Below are positions 1-8,729 of a stretch of DNA of 37,260 bases, piece by piece. The DNA comes from Pseudomonadota bacterium (lineage in GTDB: Bacteria; Pseudomonadota; Gammaproteobacteria; Steroidobacterales; Steroidobacteraceae). Where the stretch lies: positions 1 through 37,260 of the forward strand of contig JANXQL010000169.1 in NCBI GenBank assembly GCA_025356815.1, given 5' to 3'. Every line of letters starts with the position of its first letter. Position 1 is the stretch's first letter. The notes under the pieces are model-generated. The model did not search any database, was not told the DNA's origin, and was given only the letters and a program-made list of their open reading frames with translations. The position numbers and the translations under genes were made by a program.

Positions 1-1920
1 ATTTTCCCCGCTGACCGAGTGACGACGTGGAACCCCGGTGTACCGGGGGGCATTCCCAACCGTGCCACGGTGTGCGCCAACGTCTCGGCCTCGACCTACG
101 GCAACGGCTCCAGCGACGCCACCGCCGGCATCCAGGCCGCCATCGACGCCTGCCCGGCCGGCCAGATCGTGCAGCTCTCCGCCGGCACCTTCACCCTCAA
201 CGGCGGCAACTTCCTGCTGGTCAGCAAGGGCATCACGCTGCGCGGCGCTGGCCCGGCCCAGACCACCCTGCAGAAGACCGACGGCGCCAAGCCCGGCGTC
301 GAGGCTACCGGAGCGCATCCCTCCCCCATCGTGATCCTGGGACCGGCCCAGTATGCGAGCAACGGGGGCTTTGCCAGTTCCACCAACCTCAGCGCCGACG
401 CCGTCAAGGGCGCCTCCTCGGTCACCGTGGCCAGCGCCAGCGGCTTTGCCGCCGGCCAGACCGTGCTGCTCGATGAGCTCTCGGGCGCCTCCTGGCAGAC
501 CGACCCCACCGGCCGCGGCCAGATCTGGGCCTCGCCGGACTTCCGCGTCGTCTGGCAGCTGCACAACCCGGGGCAGGGCACCGACGATCCGCTCACGCTG
601 CCGGCCAACGCCGCCAACCAGGACGCCTTCGGCTGGTTCAGCCGCCTCGACCGCCCCACCGCCGAGATCAAGCAGGTCGCCAGCGTCTCGAGCAATACCG
701 TCACCTTCACCACCCCGATCCACATCTCCTACCGCGCCTCCCACACCGCGCAGCTCTCCCGCTACAGCGTCGCCCACACCGTCAATGCCGGCATCGAGAG
801 CCTCAAGGTCATCGGTGGCGACAACGGCAACGTGCGCTTCCAGTGGTGCAACGCCTGCTGGGCCAAGTCCATCGACAACACCCAGTGGCACGACGAGGGC
901 TTTGCGATCGACGACTCCTTCCGCGTCGAGATCCGCGACTTCTACGTACACGATGCCGCCTGGGCCCAGCCCGGTGGCGCCGGGTACGCGATCAGCCTGG
1001 CCAACGGCTCCTCCGAGGTGCTCATCGAGAATGGCATCTCGGTCCGCGCCAACAAAGTCATGGTCGCCCGCTCCGCCGGCGCCGCCTCCGTCTTCGGCTA
1101 CAACTACGTCGACGACGGCTACATCAACACCAACGGCGCCTGGGTCGAAGTCGGACTGAACGCCTCGCACATGGTCGGCCCCCACCATGTGCTCTTCGAG
1201 GGCAACTACGGCTTCAACTTCGACTCCGACAAGACCCACGGCAACGCCATCTACCACACCATCTTCCGCAATCACCTCAGCGGCACCCGCGCCCCGTTCA
1301 CCAACCAGCTCGGCGGCCTCGTCGACGACGCCAACCAACCGGGGAACGGCCCTCGGGCTGCCGGAACACGCACGCGCTCCTATTTTCGCGAGCTGCTCCA
1401 CGAGCTCAAGGTGGCCTATCGGAACGGGGGACAGGCTTCCGCATCCGACGCTCTGCAACGTGACCTCATCGATGACGCCAACCAACCGGGCAACGGCCCC
1501 AGGCGCACCGCCGGCGCCGGCGCCTATTCGTACTGGCACAGCTTCATCGGCAATGTACTCGGCCAGCCAGGCAAAATGGGCGGATGGGTGTACGAAGCCC
1601 CCAGATGGGCGTTGCTCGGCGAGCCCACTATCTGGATGCTCGGCTGGGACGACTGGTCGCCCTATCCGACCGACGCGAACGTGACCGCCACCACGCTGCG
1701 CCATGGCAATTTCGACTACCTCACCAATACCGTCCACTGGGACCCGCGAATCTCCAGCCGTACCCTGCCCGCTTCCCTCTACCTCACCCAGAAGCCTGCG
1801 TTCTTCAGCGCAGGACGCGGCTATACCTGGCCCTGGGTCGACCCCACCGGCTCAACCAAGCTCTACCAGCTTCCCGCAAAGGTCCGCTACGAATCGGGCA
1901 CACCGTTCACTCAGCCGTGA
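1..1920 (+). CDS. Pectate-lyase-like right-handed beta-helix protein, 5' end outside window
   Basis: The reading frame is open from base 1, so this is the 3' part (639 residues visible) of a longer gene; a GTG at 19 is only an internal possibility. The N-terminal part has the usual opening of pectate-lyase-superfamily beta-helix proteins: a segment reading DATAGIQAAIDACPAG, then a stretch like VQLSAGTFTL and a turn like GITLRGAGPAQTTL. Such proteins are normally secreted and cleave or bind polysaccharides; the substrate cannot be read here. The C-terminal part is rich in aromatic residues (WYxAP-like and WGWDDW-like turns). A 147-bp in-frame segment bounded by direct repeats interrupts it near codons 435-495. 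Codons in the first 1.3 kb end almost always in C or G, more so than in the neighbours. Proximity to polysaccharide export genes suggests an exopolysaccharide-modifying enzyme, but that is inference. Confidence 0.7.
   Translation: MFPADRVTTWNPGVPGGIPNRATVCANVSASTYGNGSSDATAGIQAAIDACPAGQIVQLSAGTFTLNGGNFLLVSKGITLRGAGPAQTTLQKTDGAKPGVEATGAHPSPIVILGPAQYASNGGFASSTNLSADAVKGASSVTVASASGFAAGQTVLLDELSGASWQTDPTGRGQIWASPDFRVVWQLHNPGQGTDDPLTLPANAANQDAFGWFSRLDRPTAEIKQVASVSSNTVTFTTPIHISYRASHTAQLSRYSVAHTVNAGIESLKVIGGDNGNVRFQWCNACWAKSIDNTQWHDEGFAIDDSFRVEIRDFYVHDAAWAQPGGAGYAISLANGSSEVLIENGISVRANKVMVARSAGAASVFGYNYVDDGYINTNGAWVEVGLNASHMVGPHHVLFEGNYGFNFDSDKTHGNAIYHTIFRNHLSGTRAPFTNQLGGLVDDANQPGNGPRAAGTRTRSYFRELLHELKVAYRNGGQASASDALQRDLIDDANQPGNGPRRTAGAGAYSYWHSFIGNVLGQPGKMGGWVYEAPRWALLGEPTIWMLGWDDWSPYPTDANVTATTLRHGNFDYLTNTVHWDPRISSRTLPASLYLTQKPAFFSAGRGYTWPWVDPTGSTKLYQLPAKVRYESGTPFTQP
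1324..1503 (+). repeat. 147-bp in-frame segment bounded by 33-bp direct repeats
   Basis: The peptide DDANQPGNGPR occurs twice, encoded at 1324-1356 and 1471-1503, exactly 147 bp (49 codons) apart, with only a few base differences. The segment between them uses less C-ending codons than the surrounding gene. The residues after the first copy (RAAGTRTRSYF) weakly resemble those after the second (RRTAGAGAYSYW), so an old tandem duplication with decay of the first copy is possible, as is an insertion. Confidence 0.8.
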
Positions 1921-2071
1921 AGCGCCCTGTGGCGGCGGATCCTCCACATCTACCCCTTTGCTATTTCCGACAACTTTAAGAATCAACAAAAAACGGCGAC
2001 CCTCTGATTCTCTTCAACGAACGTCAGGACCAGCCTGAATTGGTCGTGGTCTTCGCAGAAGGTGATTCAAC

Positions 2072-2740
2072 GTGGGAGAGGAGAAGGCATTGAACTATGG
2101 TTCGGCGGTCCGGCGACTCTTCCCTTTCTTGCCATTGATGGCGATAGTCGCGGCCGGCTTGGTACCGTCGGTTCGAACATACGCACTGCGGAGCGCTGGC
2201 CGCGCTCTCGTCGTCGACGGACAGCCGGAGCACGCCGACGTCATCGTCATCTCGGTCGATGCGGACGGGGCTGGGGTACTGGAAGCCTCCGACCTAGCGC
2301 GACGAGGCTTTTCATCTCGAGTCGCTGTCTTCGCTGACCCGCCGGATGACGTCGACTTAGAGTTCCGCCGGCGTGGTGTCCCGTATTTCGACGCGGCGAG
2401 CGTCTCAATCCAGCAGTTAAGGGCATTGGGGGTTGAATCCACGGAGCAGATCGGACGAGTGGTGACTGGCACCAATGATGAAGGCAACGCGCTGCCGCGT
2501 TGGAGCAAAGCGCGAGGATTTCGGACGATCATTTTCGTCTGTACACGGGATCACTCGCGCAGGCTCCGCCGAGCTATTCGGCGTGAAATGGCGGGCATAG
2601 AAGCAAAGGTGATCGTCCATGCTTCTGCCTATTCACAGTTCGATCCGGAAGGCTGGTGGCTCACACGCGAGGGTACGCGCATTGAAATTATCGAGATGGA
2701 AAAGCTGATCGCCGACATAATCCGCCACCCGTTCTCCTAG
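2072..2740 (+). CDS. YdcF/DUF218-family membrane-anchored protein
   Basis: 222 residues from a GTG with AGAAGG about 9 bases upstream (2057-2062); a TTG at 2090 is the alternative. A short cytoplasmic stretch is followed by one membrane segment (about residues 14-32). The remainder follows the DUF218 (YdcF/SanA/ElyC) pattern: a strand DVIVISVDADG, an ASDLARRGF helix, a central GVESTEQIGRVVTGTNDEG segment like the family's 'nT.EN' motif, then a strand FRTIIFVCTRDHSRRL like its 'VTs..H..R' motif. The Gly-rich turn usual after the first strand is missing and reads SVDADGAG. Family members act in envelope or polysaccharide metabolism and are common in exopolysaccharide clusters, which fits this location. 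No precise activity can be assigned. Confidence 0.7.
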   Translation: MGEEKALNYGSAVRRLFPFLPLMAIVAAGLVPSVRTYALRSAGRALVVDGQPEHADVIVISVDADGAGVLEASDLARRGFSSRVAVFADPPDDVDLEFRRRGVPYFDAASVSIQQLRALGVESTEQIGRVVTGTNDEGNALPRWSKARGFRTIIFVCTRDHSRRLRRAIRREMAGIEAKVIVHASAYSQFDPEGWWLTREGTRIEIIEMEKLIADIIRHPFS

Positions 2741-2836
2741 CTGCCGTCCGTATTGGAGGCGATTCAATAAGCTCGGATTCTGGGTGGCACCGACGCTCGC
2801 CTTGTGCACGCCAATCGCTGGAATCTGCTGTTCGGC

Positions 2837-3216
2837 CAGCATGAAAGTAGCCAGATCGTGACCGGAAGAAACGACGATGCCCTGATGCCCGTCCGCGCGG
2901 TAGGCGATCGGAGGAGTGCTGATCTGATCGTCTGTATCGAACAGCTGCAGTTGCTGCATCCCGTCATCGCATCCAGCGCATAAAGCGTGAACCGATCCGA
3001 CCCGAACACGAGCGTGCCCGCGGTCGCCAGAAGCCCGCCGCGCGGTGCGGACGCGGCCCGCGGCATTTCGGCGCTCCCAACGGATGTCGCCGGAGGATGG
3101 ATTGATGGCTCGAGCAAAGGCATCGAACGGCTCGCACTCGACGAATCGGAAGATCCCGCCCGGGTACATGTCGCCCATGCTGGGCTTGGGCGGCGACCCT
3201 GTTCGACGTACAGTCC
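2837..3216 (-). pseudogene. Remnant of a PQQ-dependent dehydrogenase, C-terminal part, frameshifted
   Basis: Pieces of one protein family appear in order on the minus strand but alternate between two frames: GLYVEQGRRPSP (3216-3181), then GDMYPGG...SGDIRWERRNAA (about 3175-3058) in a second frame, then GGLLATAGTLVFGSDRF...LYALDAMTG (3039-2959) back in the first, then STPPIAYRADGHQGIVVSSG...ATFML (2953-2837) in the second. These match the C-terminal propeller blades of PQQ-dependent alcohol/methanol-type dehydrogenases, whose typical strings are 'TGEIRW', 'LLATAGGLVF', 'ALDARTG' and 'APPITYEVDGKQYVAV'. At least three frameshifts are needed to join them, and no upstream propeller part follows, so it is a truncated dead gene. 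The assignment rests on recalled family motifs. Confidence 0.7.
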
Positions 3217-3744
3217 AACGCGCGCCGCCTCACCGTGCGCGGGTTCGCGCTTCTGTGGCGTCGTTAACTTAATCTTCGAATTGAAGATGGGAACCACTTA
3301 CGCCAATTCCACACCCGATCCCGGATCGAGACACCATCCAGGGTTCGTGGGTGTAGCCGCGGCCGTCGGATTCTCGAGCGCGAGCTGCCGGTCGAGCATC
3401 GGCTCGGCGCCACCTGCCGTCGGCTCAGCGAGTAGCCTGAGCCGTCGCGCGAACGCCGCTCTCCGATAACGGCTGACGGCTGTGGTGGGAGCGAGGGAAA
3501 GGCAGGCGTGAATCGCACCGGGAGCCGCTCAAGCGCGCCGAATGCAGCCATATTGCGGACAGTGCGTATAGGCCCTCGGCACCACGTCGATCGCGCGCCG
3601 TTACCTTGATGCCGGTGCGAGCTTCAACTTCAGCAAGGAGCGAGATGTACGGCATTAAACGCCAACAACTTTGCGTTATGATCCAAAAATATTGGAGTTT
3701 CGGTCTAGGAACGGCCGGACCGGGGTTCAATTAACAGGTGGCTC
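3217..3744. other. Gene-free stretch before the polysaccharide export operon
   Basis: No frame here reads as a protein. The left part may be further eroded dehydrogenase sequence. The segment 3650-3735 is clearly A+T-richer than its surroundings and lies directly upstream of the export operon, so it probably holds that operon's promoter, but no convincing -35/-10 pair or GG-N10-GC motif could be picked out. Confidence 0.5.
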
Positions 3745-4647
3745 GTGGTTTCGACGACAACTGCTCGCAGGCTAATGCTGGTTCCGAGATGCCGCTCTGT
3801 GCTGCCGATGATCGCGTTGCTACTTATCGTGGGATCACCATTCGCGGCCAACGCCGCGGAGGACCCGACCGTCGCTGCAGCGCCCGCTGTCTCCCCCCTA
3901 GTGCCTGCGCGCGCCCCGCGCCGGCTCGTCGAGCTCGGGCCGGGCGACTCCGTGAACATTCAGGTTTACGGTCAGCCGGACATGACGGCGACCGTCTACG
4001 TCGCCGATGACGGAAGCCTCCCGATCGCCCTGATCGGTTCGGTCAGCGTCGGTGGACTCTCACCAACCGAGGCGGCGCACAAGATCGAAGAGACGCTGCA
4101 AGCCGGAAGGTTTCTCGTCGAGCCGCATGTGACGATTACCGTCGTCCAGTCCCGCAGCCAGCGCGTTTCTGTGCTAGGCGAAGTCAAGGCGCCCGGTCGC
4201 TATCCAATCGACGCCGGGACGACGGTGTTCGATCTTCTGGCGCAGGCAGGAGGGACGACACTTGACGCCAACGACGTTGCCTACATCCTCCGGCCTACCG
4301 AGAACGGCGACGTCGAGCGATTTCCGGTCTACCTGCGCGCGTCCGCAACCATGCCCGCGTCGATCGCCTCGCAAACGCTCCAGAGTGGCGACTCGCTGCT
4401 CGTGCCGAAGGCAGATCAGTTTTCGATCTACGGCGAGGTGGCTCGCCCTGATATGTATCGCCTTGAACAGGGAATGACGGTGATTCAAGCAATCATTCGG
4501 GCGGGCGGTGTGACTCCGCGAGGCAGCGAGCGGCGGGTTGAAATCAAACGCCAGAAAGCGGACGGGACGTTCCAGAAGTTCGGCGCGAAGGCCACCGACC
4601 TCCTGAAGCCGGGCGACATACTGAGGGTCAAGGAGAGCATTTTTTGA
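3745..4647 (+). CDS. epsE: Polysaccharide export outer-membrane protein, Wza/EpsE type
   Basis: The 300-residue protein has a signal peptide ending near GSPFAANA/AEDP, then a polysaccharide-export (Poly_export) domain starting at LGPGDSVNIQVYGQPDM and carrying VYVADDGSLPIALIG. Two SLBB-type modules follow, around VSVLGEVKAPGRYPI and FSIYGEVARPDMYRL. Wza-type proteins form the periplasmic and outer-membrane channel through which capsule or exopolysaccharide leaves. The protein is shorter than Wza, as usual for the EpsE subgroup. The GTG start has AGGTGG only 3 bases upstream; an in-frame ATG at 3775 would also leave a complete signal peptide. It overlaps the next gene by 4 bases, so it belongs to an operon with the chain-length and ATPase genes. 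The eps naming follows the methanolan-type cluster and is by resemblance. Confidence 0.87.
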   Translation: MVSTTTARRLMLVPRCRSVLPMIALLLIVGSPFAANAAEDPTVAAAPAVSPLVPARAPRRLVELGPGDSVNIQVYGQPDMTATVYVADDGSLPIALIGSVSVGGLSPTEAAHKIEETLQAGRFLVEPHVTITVVQSRSQRVSVLGEVKAPGRYPIDAGTTVFDLLAQAGGTTLDANDVAYILRPTENGDVERFPVYLRASATMPASIASQTLQSGDSLLVPKADQFSIYGEVARPDMYRLEQGMTVIQAIIRAGGVTPRGSERRVEIKRQKADGTFQKFGAKATDLLKPGDILRVKESIF

Positions 4648-6098
4648 ACAAGCGCAAGGCCTCGGGCGTGCTATCGCTACCGGCGCCCGCCGAGTATCAG
4701 CGCCTGCCGGAAATGCGCGATGACCTCGCCGAGGCGGGACTGTCACTGCAGCAGGTCATCGTCCGACTGCGTGCTCACTGGCGGCAAGCGGTTGCGATCT
4801 TTCTCGGACTGATCCTGGTCAGCGCCGGTGTGATCAAGCTCTTGCCGAGAACCTACTCCGCGACGGCCACGCTGATGGTCGACTATGAGGTCAACGATCC
4901 TCTCGCAGGAAAGGAATTTCCTATAGCTCTCCTCGGCAGCTACACGGCGACACAGATCGAGCTCATGCAGAGCTCAGAGGTGCTAATCCCGGTCATCAGC
5001 AAGCTTGGACTGACCAAGAACCATGATTATTCGGCAGGGTACTCGGGCGATCCATCCGGCCTGCCGAACTATGTCCGCGAGCAGCTCCTGAAGATGCTGA
5101 CCATCGAGCGGGGACGCATGGGCGGCCAGTTGATCTACGTGACAACGACGGCAAACAACCCCGTTCTGGCCGCTTCCATCGCGAACGCCATCGCGGACGT
5201 CTACTCTGAGCAGCACCTTCAGCGCCTGACGGGACCCGCCAGCGATCGAGCTGCGCGCTATGCGGCCGAACTCGGCGAGCTGAAGAACAAGGTCAACGCC
5301 GCGCAGGAGGCAGTCTCCGCCTTCCGTCGCAAGACCGGAATTACCGATCTGAGCCTGGCAAACGCAGATACCGAGGAGGCGCTGCTAGCATCCCTGCAGC
5401 AGCGGTATCAGGAGGCCCAGAACCAACGCCGCCTGTCTGAAGTAAAGCAGGCCGGCGATCAGGCCGTGGGGGCGCAGGCAATGAGTTCGACGCTCATTCA
5501 GGGCCTCAAGGGCCAGCTGAACCTCCAGGAGGCGCAAATGGCGCAACTCCGGACGACGTTGGGGCAGATGCACCCGAAGGTTCAGGAATTGCAGTCGCAA
5601 ATAGACGCGACGCGTCGATCGCTATCAAAAGAGGTCGGCACGGTCTCAATGAGCTCGAATTCCGAGCTAAGCTCTGCGCGCCAGCTGGAGGAGAAGTTTC
5701 GTCATGCAGTGGAGGAGCAGCGGGCAAAAGTCATCGCGGTTCGCCAGGTGAAGGACGAGGGGGGGAAGCTCCTGCTGGAACTCGAGTCTGCGCAAACCGT
5801 CTACCGACGTGCATTGGATGGCTACGACCAAATTATGTTCGCGTCCGGCGGACACTACACGAACGTTAACGTCACCAGCCACGCCGAAGCGCCACTGAAG
5901 GCCACGAAGCCGAACAAGGTCAAGCTGATGCTGTTTTGCGCCGTGCTTTCGCTGATCGTTTCGATTGCCGGCCCCCTCGGTTACGAGCTCCTCTTTCATC
6001 GGCGCGTACGCTGCCGCGACGACGTCGAACGTGACCTGCTGCTGCCGGTCCTCGCCGAATTCGACTATTCACCCGGGACTGCCGGGGTGCAGCCGTGA
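4644..6098 (+). CDS. epsF: Chain-length determinant protein, Wzz/EpsF type
   Basis: 484 residues from a TTG start decided by a strong ribosome site, AAGGAGAG at 4630-4637, seven bases upstream; the start overlaps the preceding stop (TTGA). The layout is that of polysaccharide co-polymerases: cytoplasmic N-terminus, first membrane segment near residues 49-66, a Wzz domain beginning at RTYSATATLMVDYEVNDP, a long periplasmic coiled coil (about residues 200-390, e.g. LKGQLNLQEAQMAQLRTTLG), a Pro-containing segment PLKATKPNK and a second membrane segment near 425-450. It sets chain length of the exported polymer and works with the ATPase encoded next. No kinase domain is fused; that function is the separate downstream gene. 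Confidence 0.88.
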   Translation: MNKRKASGVLSLPAPAEYQRLPEMRDDLAEAGLSLQQVIVRLRAHWRQAVAIFLGLILVSAGVIKLLPRTYSATATLMVDYEVNDPLAGKEFPIALLGSYTATQIELMQSSEVLIPVISKLGLTKNHDYSAGYSGDPSGLPNYVREQLLKMLTIERGRMGGQLIYVTTTANNPVLAASIANAIADVYSEQHLQRLTGPASDRAARYAAELGELKNKVNAAQEAVSAFRRKTGITDLSLANADTEEALLASLQQRYQEAQNQRRLSEVKQAGDQAVGAQAMSSTLIQGLKGQLNLQEAQMAQLRTTLGQMHPKVQELQSQIDATRRSLSKEVGTVSMSSNSELSSARQLEEKFRHAVEEQRAKVIAVRQVKDEGGKLLLELESAQTVYRRALDGYDQIMFASGGHYTNVNVTSHAEAPLKATKPNKVKLMLFCAVLSLIVSIAGPLGYELLFHRRVRCRDDVERDLLLPVLAEFDYSPGTAGVQP

Positions 6099-7027
6099 GT
6101 GAAGCCGTTGATCCGCGCTGGCTGGAGGGCGACGAGGTCGAGTTTCGGGCTGCCCTGATTGCACGCAGTGAGCTGTCGACCCAGGCCGTCAATTCGACCA
6201 TCAAACACATGACTGCGAACGGCCAGGATTTCGCCGAATCCGCATTCCAACTCGAGCTGGTTACGGTAGACGACCTCGAGGATGCGAGGGCATATGCCAG
6301 GATGGTGGCATCCGGGGACACACCGTCCCTCGTCGAGACCGCCTTGCGCAGGCTTGCATCGACGCGCCGGGACCTTGTCGTGCGGCAGCACCCGCCTGTG
6401 ACGGCAGGAGCGCACCTCGTCATTGCGCACGAACCCTTCAGCCTGCACAGCGAAAAGATCAGGGCGCTGCGCACCGACCTTCTTTTGTTGAGCGAGGCGC
6501 AATCTGAAGCGGCCGTAATTGCCGTGGTCAGCCCGGGCTCGGGTGAGGGACGCACGCACCTGGCCGCAGAGCTTGCAATTTCCTTCGCGCAACTCGGTCG
6601 CCAGACGATGCTCATTGATGCGGACCTGAGAAATCCGCGCCAGCACACCCTCTTTGACACCGAGCCTGCCTCAGGTCTGACGGAGGCGCTACAGAGGGAC
6701 GATCGCCCAATGCTCCACCCGGTGGTCGACATGCCGAAACTCTGGCTGCTGACGGCGGGCGCGCCGGTACCTAATCCCCTGGAACTCCTTTCCGATGGAC
6801 GCTTCCAGCACCTCCTGGCCGGCGCCCGGAGAGCGTACGAATTTATCGTAATTGATACGCCACCGATTTCGCGTTATGCGGACGCGCTCGCGGTGGCAAC
6901 GATCGCCGGCCGTGCGCTTTTCGTTAGCCGGACCGATCACACGACCTATGCCGATGCCAAGAGTGCTTTGCGCCGCCTGGACGCTACGCAGGCCACCGTG
7001 CTAGGGGCAGTGCTCAATCGCCTTTGA
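6095..7027 (+). CDS. epsG: EpsG-type BY-kinase-like ATPase of polysaccharide export
   Basis: The 310-residue protein starts at a GTG overlapping the upstream stop (GTGA). The first ~100 residues form an alpha-helical region, followed by a P-loop domain of the CpsD/Wzc cytoplasmic type: P-loop SPGSGEGRTH (146-155), Walker A' LIDADLRNPRQH (173-184) and Walker B EFIVIDTPP (249-257). The usual P-loop lysine is arginine (Arg153); as I recall, EpsG-subfamily proteins often read GEGRS here, so this may be a subfamily trait. No tyrosine-rich C-terminal tail exists (it ends VLGAVLNRL), so classical autophosphorylation of a Tyr cluster is doubtful. Its partner is the membrane protein encoded just upstream. 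The 57-base gap to the convergent epsL-like gene shows no clear terminator. Confidence 0.85.
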   Translation: MSEAVDPRWLEGDEVEFRAALIARSELSTQAVNSTIKHMTANGQDFAESAFQLELVTVDDLEDARAYARMVASGDTPSLVETALRRLASTRRDLVVRQHPPVTAGAHLVIAHEPFSLHSEKIRALRTDLLLLSEAQSEAAVIAVVSPGSGEGRTHLAAELAISFAQLGRQTMLIDADLRNPRQHTLFDTEPASGLTEALQRDDRPMLHPVVDMPKLWLLTAGAPVPNPLELLSDGRFQHLLAGARRAYEFIVIDTPPISRYADALAVATIAGRALFVSRTDHTTYADAKSALRRLDATQATVLGAVLNRL

Positions 7028-7084
7028 GGCGTGCGGCTCGACGCAGCGCGGCGTGCTCGGTCGTCCGGTCGGGCGCCAGCCCCA

Positions 7085-8308
7085 CTATCGCTGATCGTCG
7101 AACCGGCGCGCCATAAATTCGACTCCGACCAGCGTTCCGCGGAAGGTGAGAATCGGGTCATTCGAATTTCGGTGCGCGTATTGGAAGTAGGGCTTGATCG
7201 ACAGCCAGCGCAGCGCGCGGCAATTCACGTTGATTCGTGTCGTGCCGAAATCGTCCTTTCGCCCAGCAATACTCCCACCCGGAATGACATCACCGACGAA
7301 GACCCCGTGGCTCTGCGTGTAGGACGCCGTGACCCGGGCCTTTTGCGTCGCCTGCCATTCAATGCTGAAATACTGTCGCGTATCGACTTCCGAACTCCAT
7401 GCGGTAATGTAGCTGTTGACCTCACGGGACAGTTCCAGGCTCACCGCCGTTTTGCCGGTCAGCTGTCGGCGATAGCCGATCACGCCGGTGACGTCCGAGA
7501 TGTTCCTGGCCGCAGTGCCCTGCTCCCGGCGCGTATGGCCGATGGCGCCCTTGAAACTCGACAAACCCGTAACCTGATAGTCGGCAGTCAGCTGAACAAC
7601 GGTCTGGGAAATATTGGGTACGTCGGCCACCCCGGTATACACGCCCGCCAGGTGATCGGCCCGCAGACCGAGCCGCAGCGGCCCGAGGCCGGCGTACATC
7701 AGCACAGCCCCGAACGTGTCCTCGCGAAGCCGCAGATCTGGATAGAACGGTTGCGGTGAGGTGAAATCGCGGCGGCCAACGTCGGGTTGCAATGACCATT
7801 CCGGCGTGATCTTGAAGCGCATGCTGGCGAAGCTCGTGCGCTCGGTCTCGGTGGACAGCGAATTGCTGACTCGCTCGGTGAACGGGGCCATCCGCCTATC
7901 TTGGCGAGCGCGCACGTTACCGTCAATCGCACCACCAATCTCATAGTCTAGCGCGCCTGATACCACTGACTCGTAGTGGTTTAAGTCGCTTAGCCGGTCA
8001 TAGTTGATCCGACGCCCCTCCAGAGTCACCCGAATTGTCTGCCGCCCGATTTTATCGCTGATATCGGCGCCGCCTACATATGCCTCGCGCGAGTCGCCCT
8101 GCGCCGTCACCGTGCCCGGCGGGAGGTCGGGGCCGGGACTTGGCGATGCAAAGATGTTGCTGTCATGGTCGTAGATGATCTTGGCGTAGGGGGAAACTGT
8201 GCCATCCGCGGAGGCTAGCGCCGGCGCCGCGAGAAGAAGAACAAGAACGATCCCAATGTAGGCACCACGCGCGTTCTCCGGCGATAAAGGTGCAGCGCTA
8301 GGGATCAT
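7085..8308 (-). CDS. epsL: EpsL-type outer-membrane beta-barrel of an exopolysaccharide cluster
   Basis: 407 residues with a signal peptide (hydrophobic core IGIVLVLLLAAPALASA, residues 18-34), then a mature protein of alternating strands ending in the aromatic-rich, barrel-like FRGTLVGVEFMARRF. The opening VSPYAKIIYDHDSNIFASP resembles the start of EpsL/OMP_b-brl_2 proteins tied to exopolysaccharide operons. Its role there is thought to be polymer export or anchoring in the outer membrane; the exact job is not established. The ATG has a good ribosome site (TTGGAGG, 8 bases upstream on the minus strand). Unusually it runs toward the export operon rather than with it, so it needs its own promoter, probably within 8320-8400. 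Confidence 0.72.
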   Translation of the reverse strand: MIPSAAPLSPENARGAYIGIVLVLLLAAPALASADGTVSPYAKIIYDHDSNIFASPSPGPDLPPGTVTAQGDSREAYVGGADISDKIGRQTIRVTLEGRRINYDRLSDLNHYESVVSGALDYEIGGAIDGNVRARQDRRMAPFTERVSNSLSTETERTSFASMRFKITPEWSLQPDVGRRDFTSPQPFYPDLRLREDTFGAVLMYAGLGPLRLGLRADHLAGVYTGVADVPNISQTVVQLTADYQVTGLSSFKGAIGHTRREQGTAARNISDVTGVIGYRRQLTGKTAVSLELSREVNSYITAWSSEVDTRQYFSIEWQATQKARVTASYTQSHGVFVGDVIPGGSIAGRKDDFGTTRINVNCRALRWLSIKPYFQYAHRNSNDPILTFRGTLVGVEFMARRFDDQR

Positions 8309-8729
8309 ATTCCAGCCTCCAAACGAATTGCCGTCTTCGACATATTATTGCAGCGTACCCACGCCTTAGCTGCTAACTAGTCCAGACGCCCAATAGTGAT
8401 CCTATTGTCAGACGAGCGCGTCTCGGCAAACCGATGCCGGGCCGTTTGCGCTGCGCTCTCCTACGCCACACGTTGCCACCCGTTGCCACAGGACCGCACT
8501 CGATCGCCCCAAGACTGCAGACACGTCAGAGATTGACGCCGCGCGTTTCCCCGCGGCTGCGCCGGCCATGGCAATGTCATTAAGGCAGCCCCTCATGCTA
8601 TATGGACGCGGCGTAGCGCAGCTTCGTCTTTTACGAATGTGACTTAGTCGCTTCTTCTGGTTCGGGTTGTATGCAAATTCACGCCACTTGTCGAGTGTTC
8701 CGCGGTTGGCCTGCCGTCGTCAAGCAATG
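8309..8729. other. Gene-free stretch upstream of the epsL-like gene
   Basis: No frame looks protein-coding. The part nearest epsL (8330-8400) is A+T-richer and contains, read on the minus strand, TGCAATAATAT, a possible extended -10, without a recognisable -35. The remainder shows nothing identifiable. Confidence 0.4.

Noticed and set aside
353-1159. Alternative frame of 268 codons in the beta-helix gene
   Set aside because: Low-complexity Ala/Pro/Ser/Thr text, a shadow of a gene with C-ending codons.
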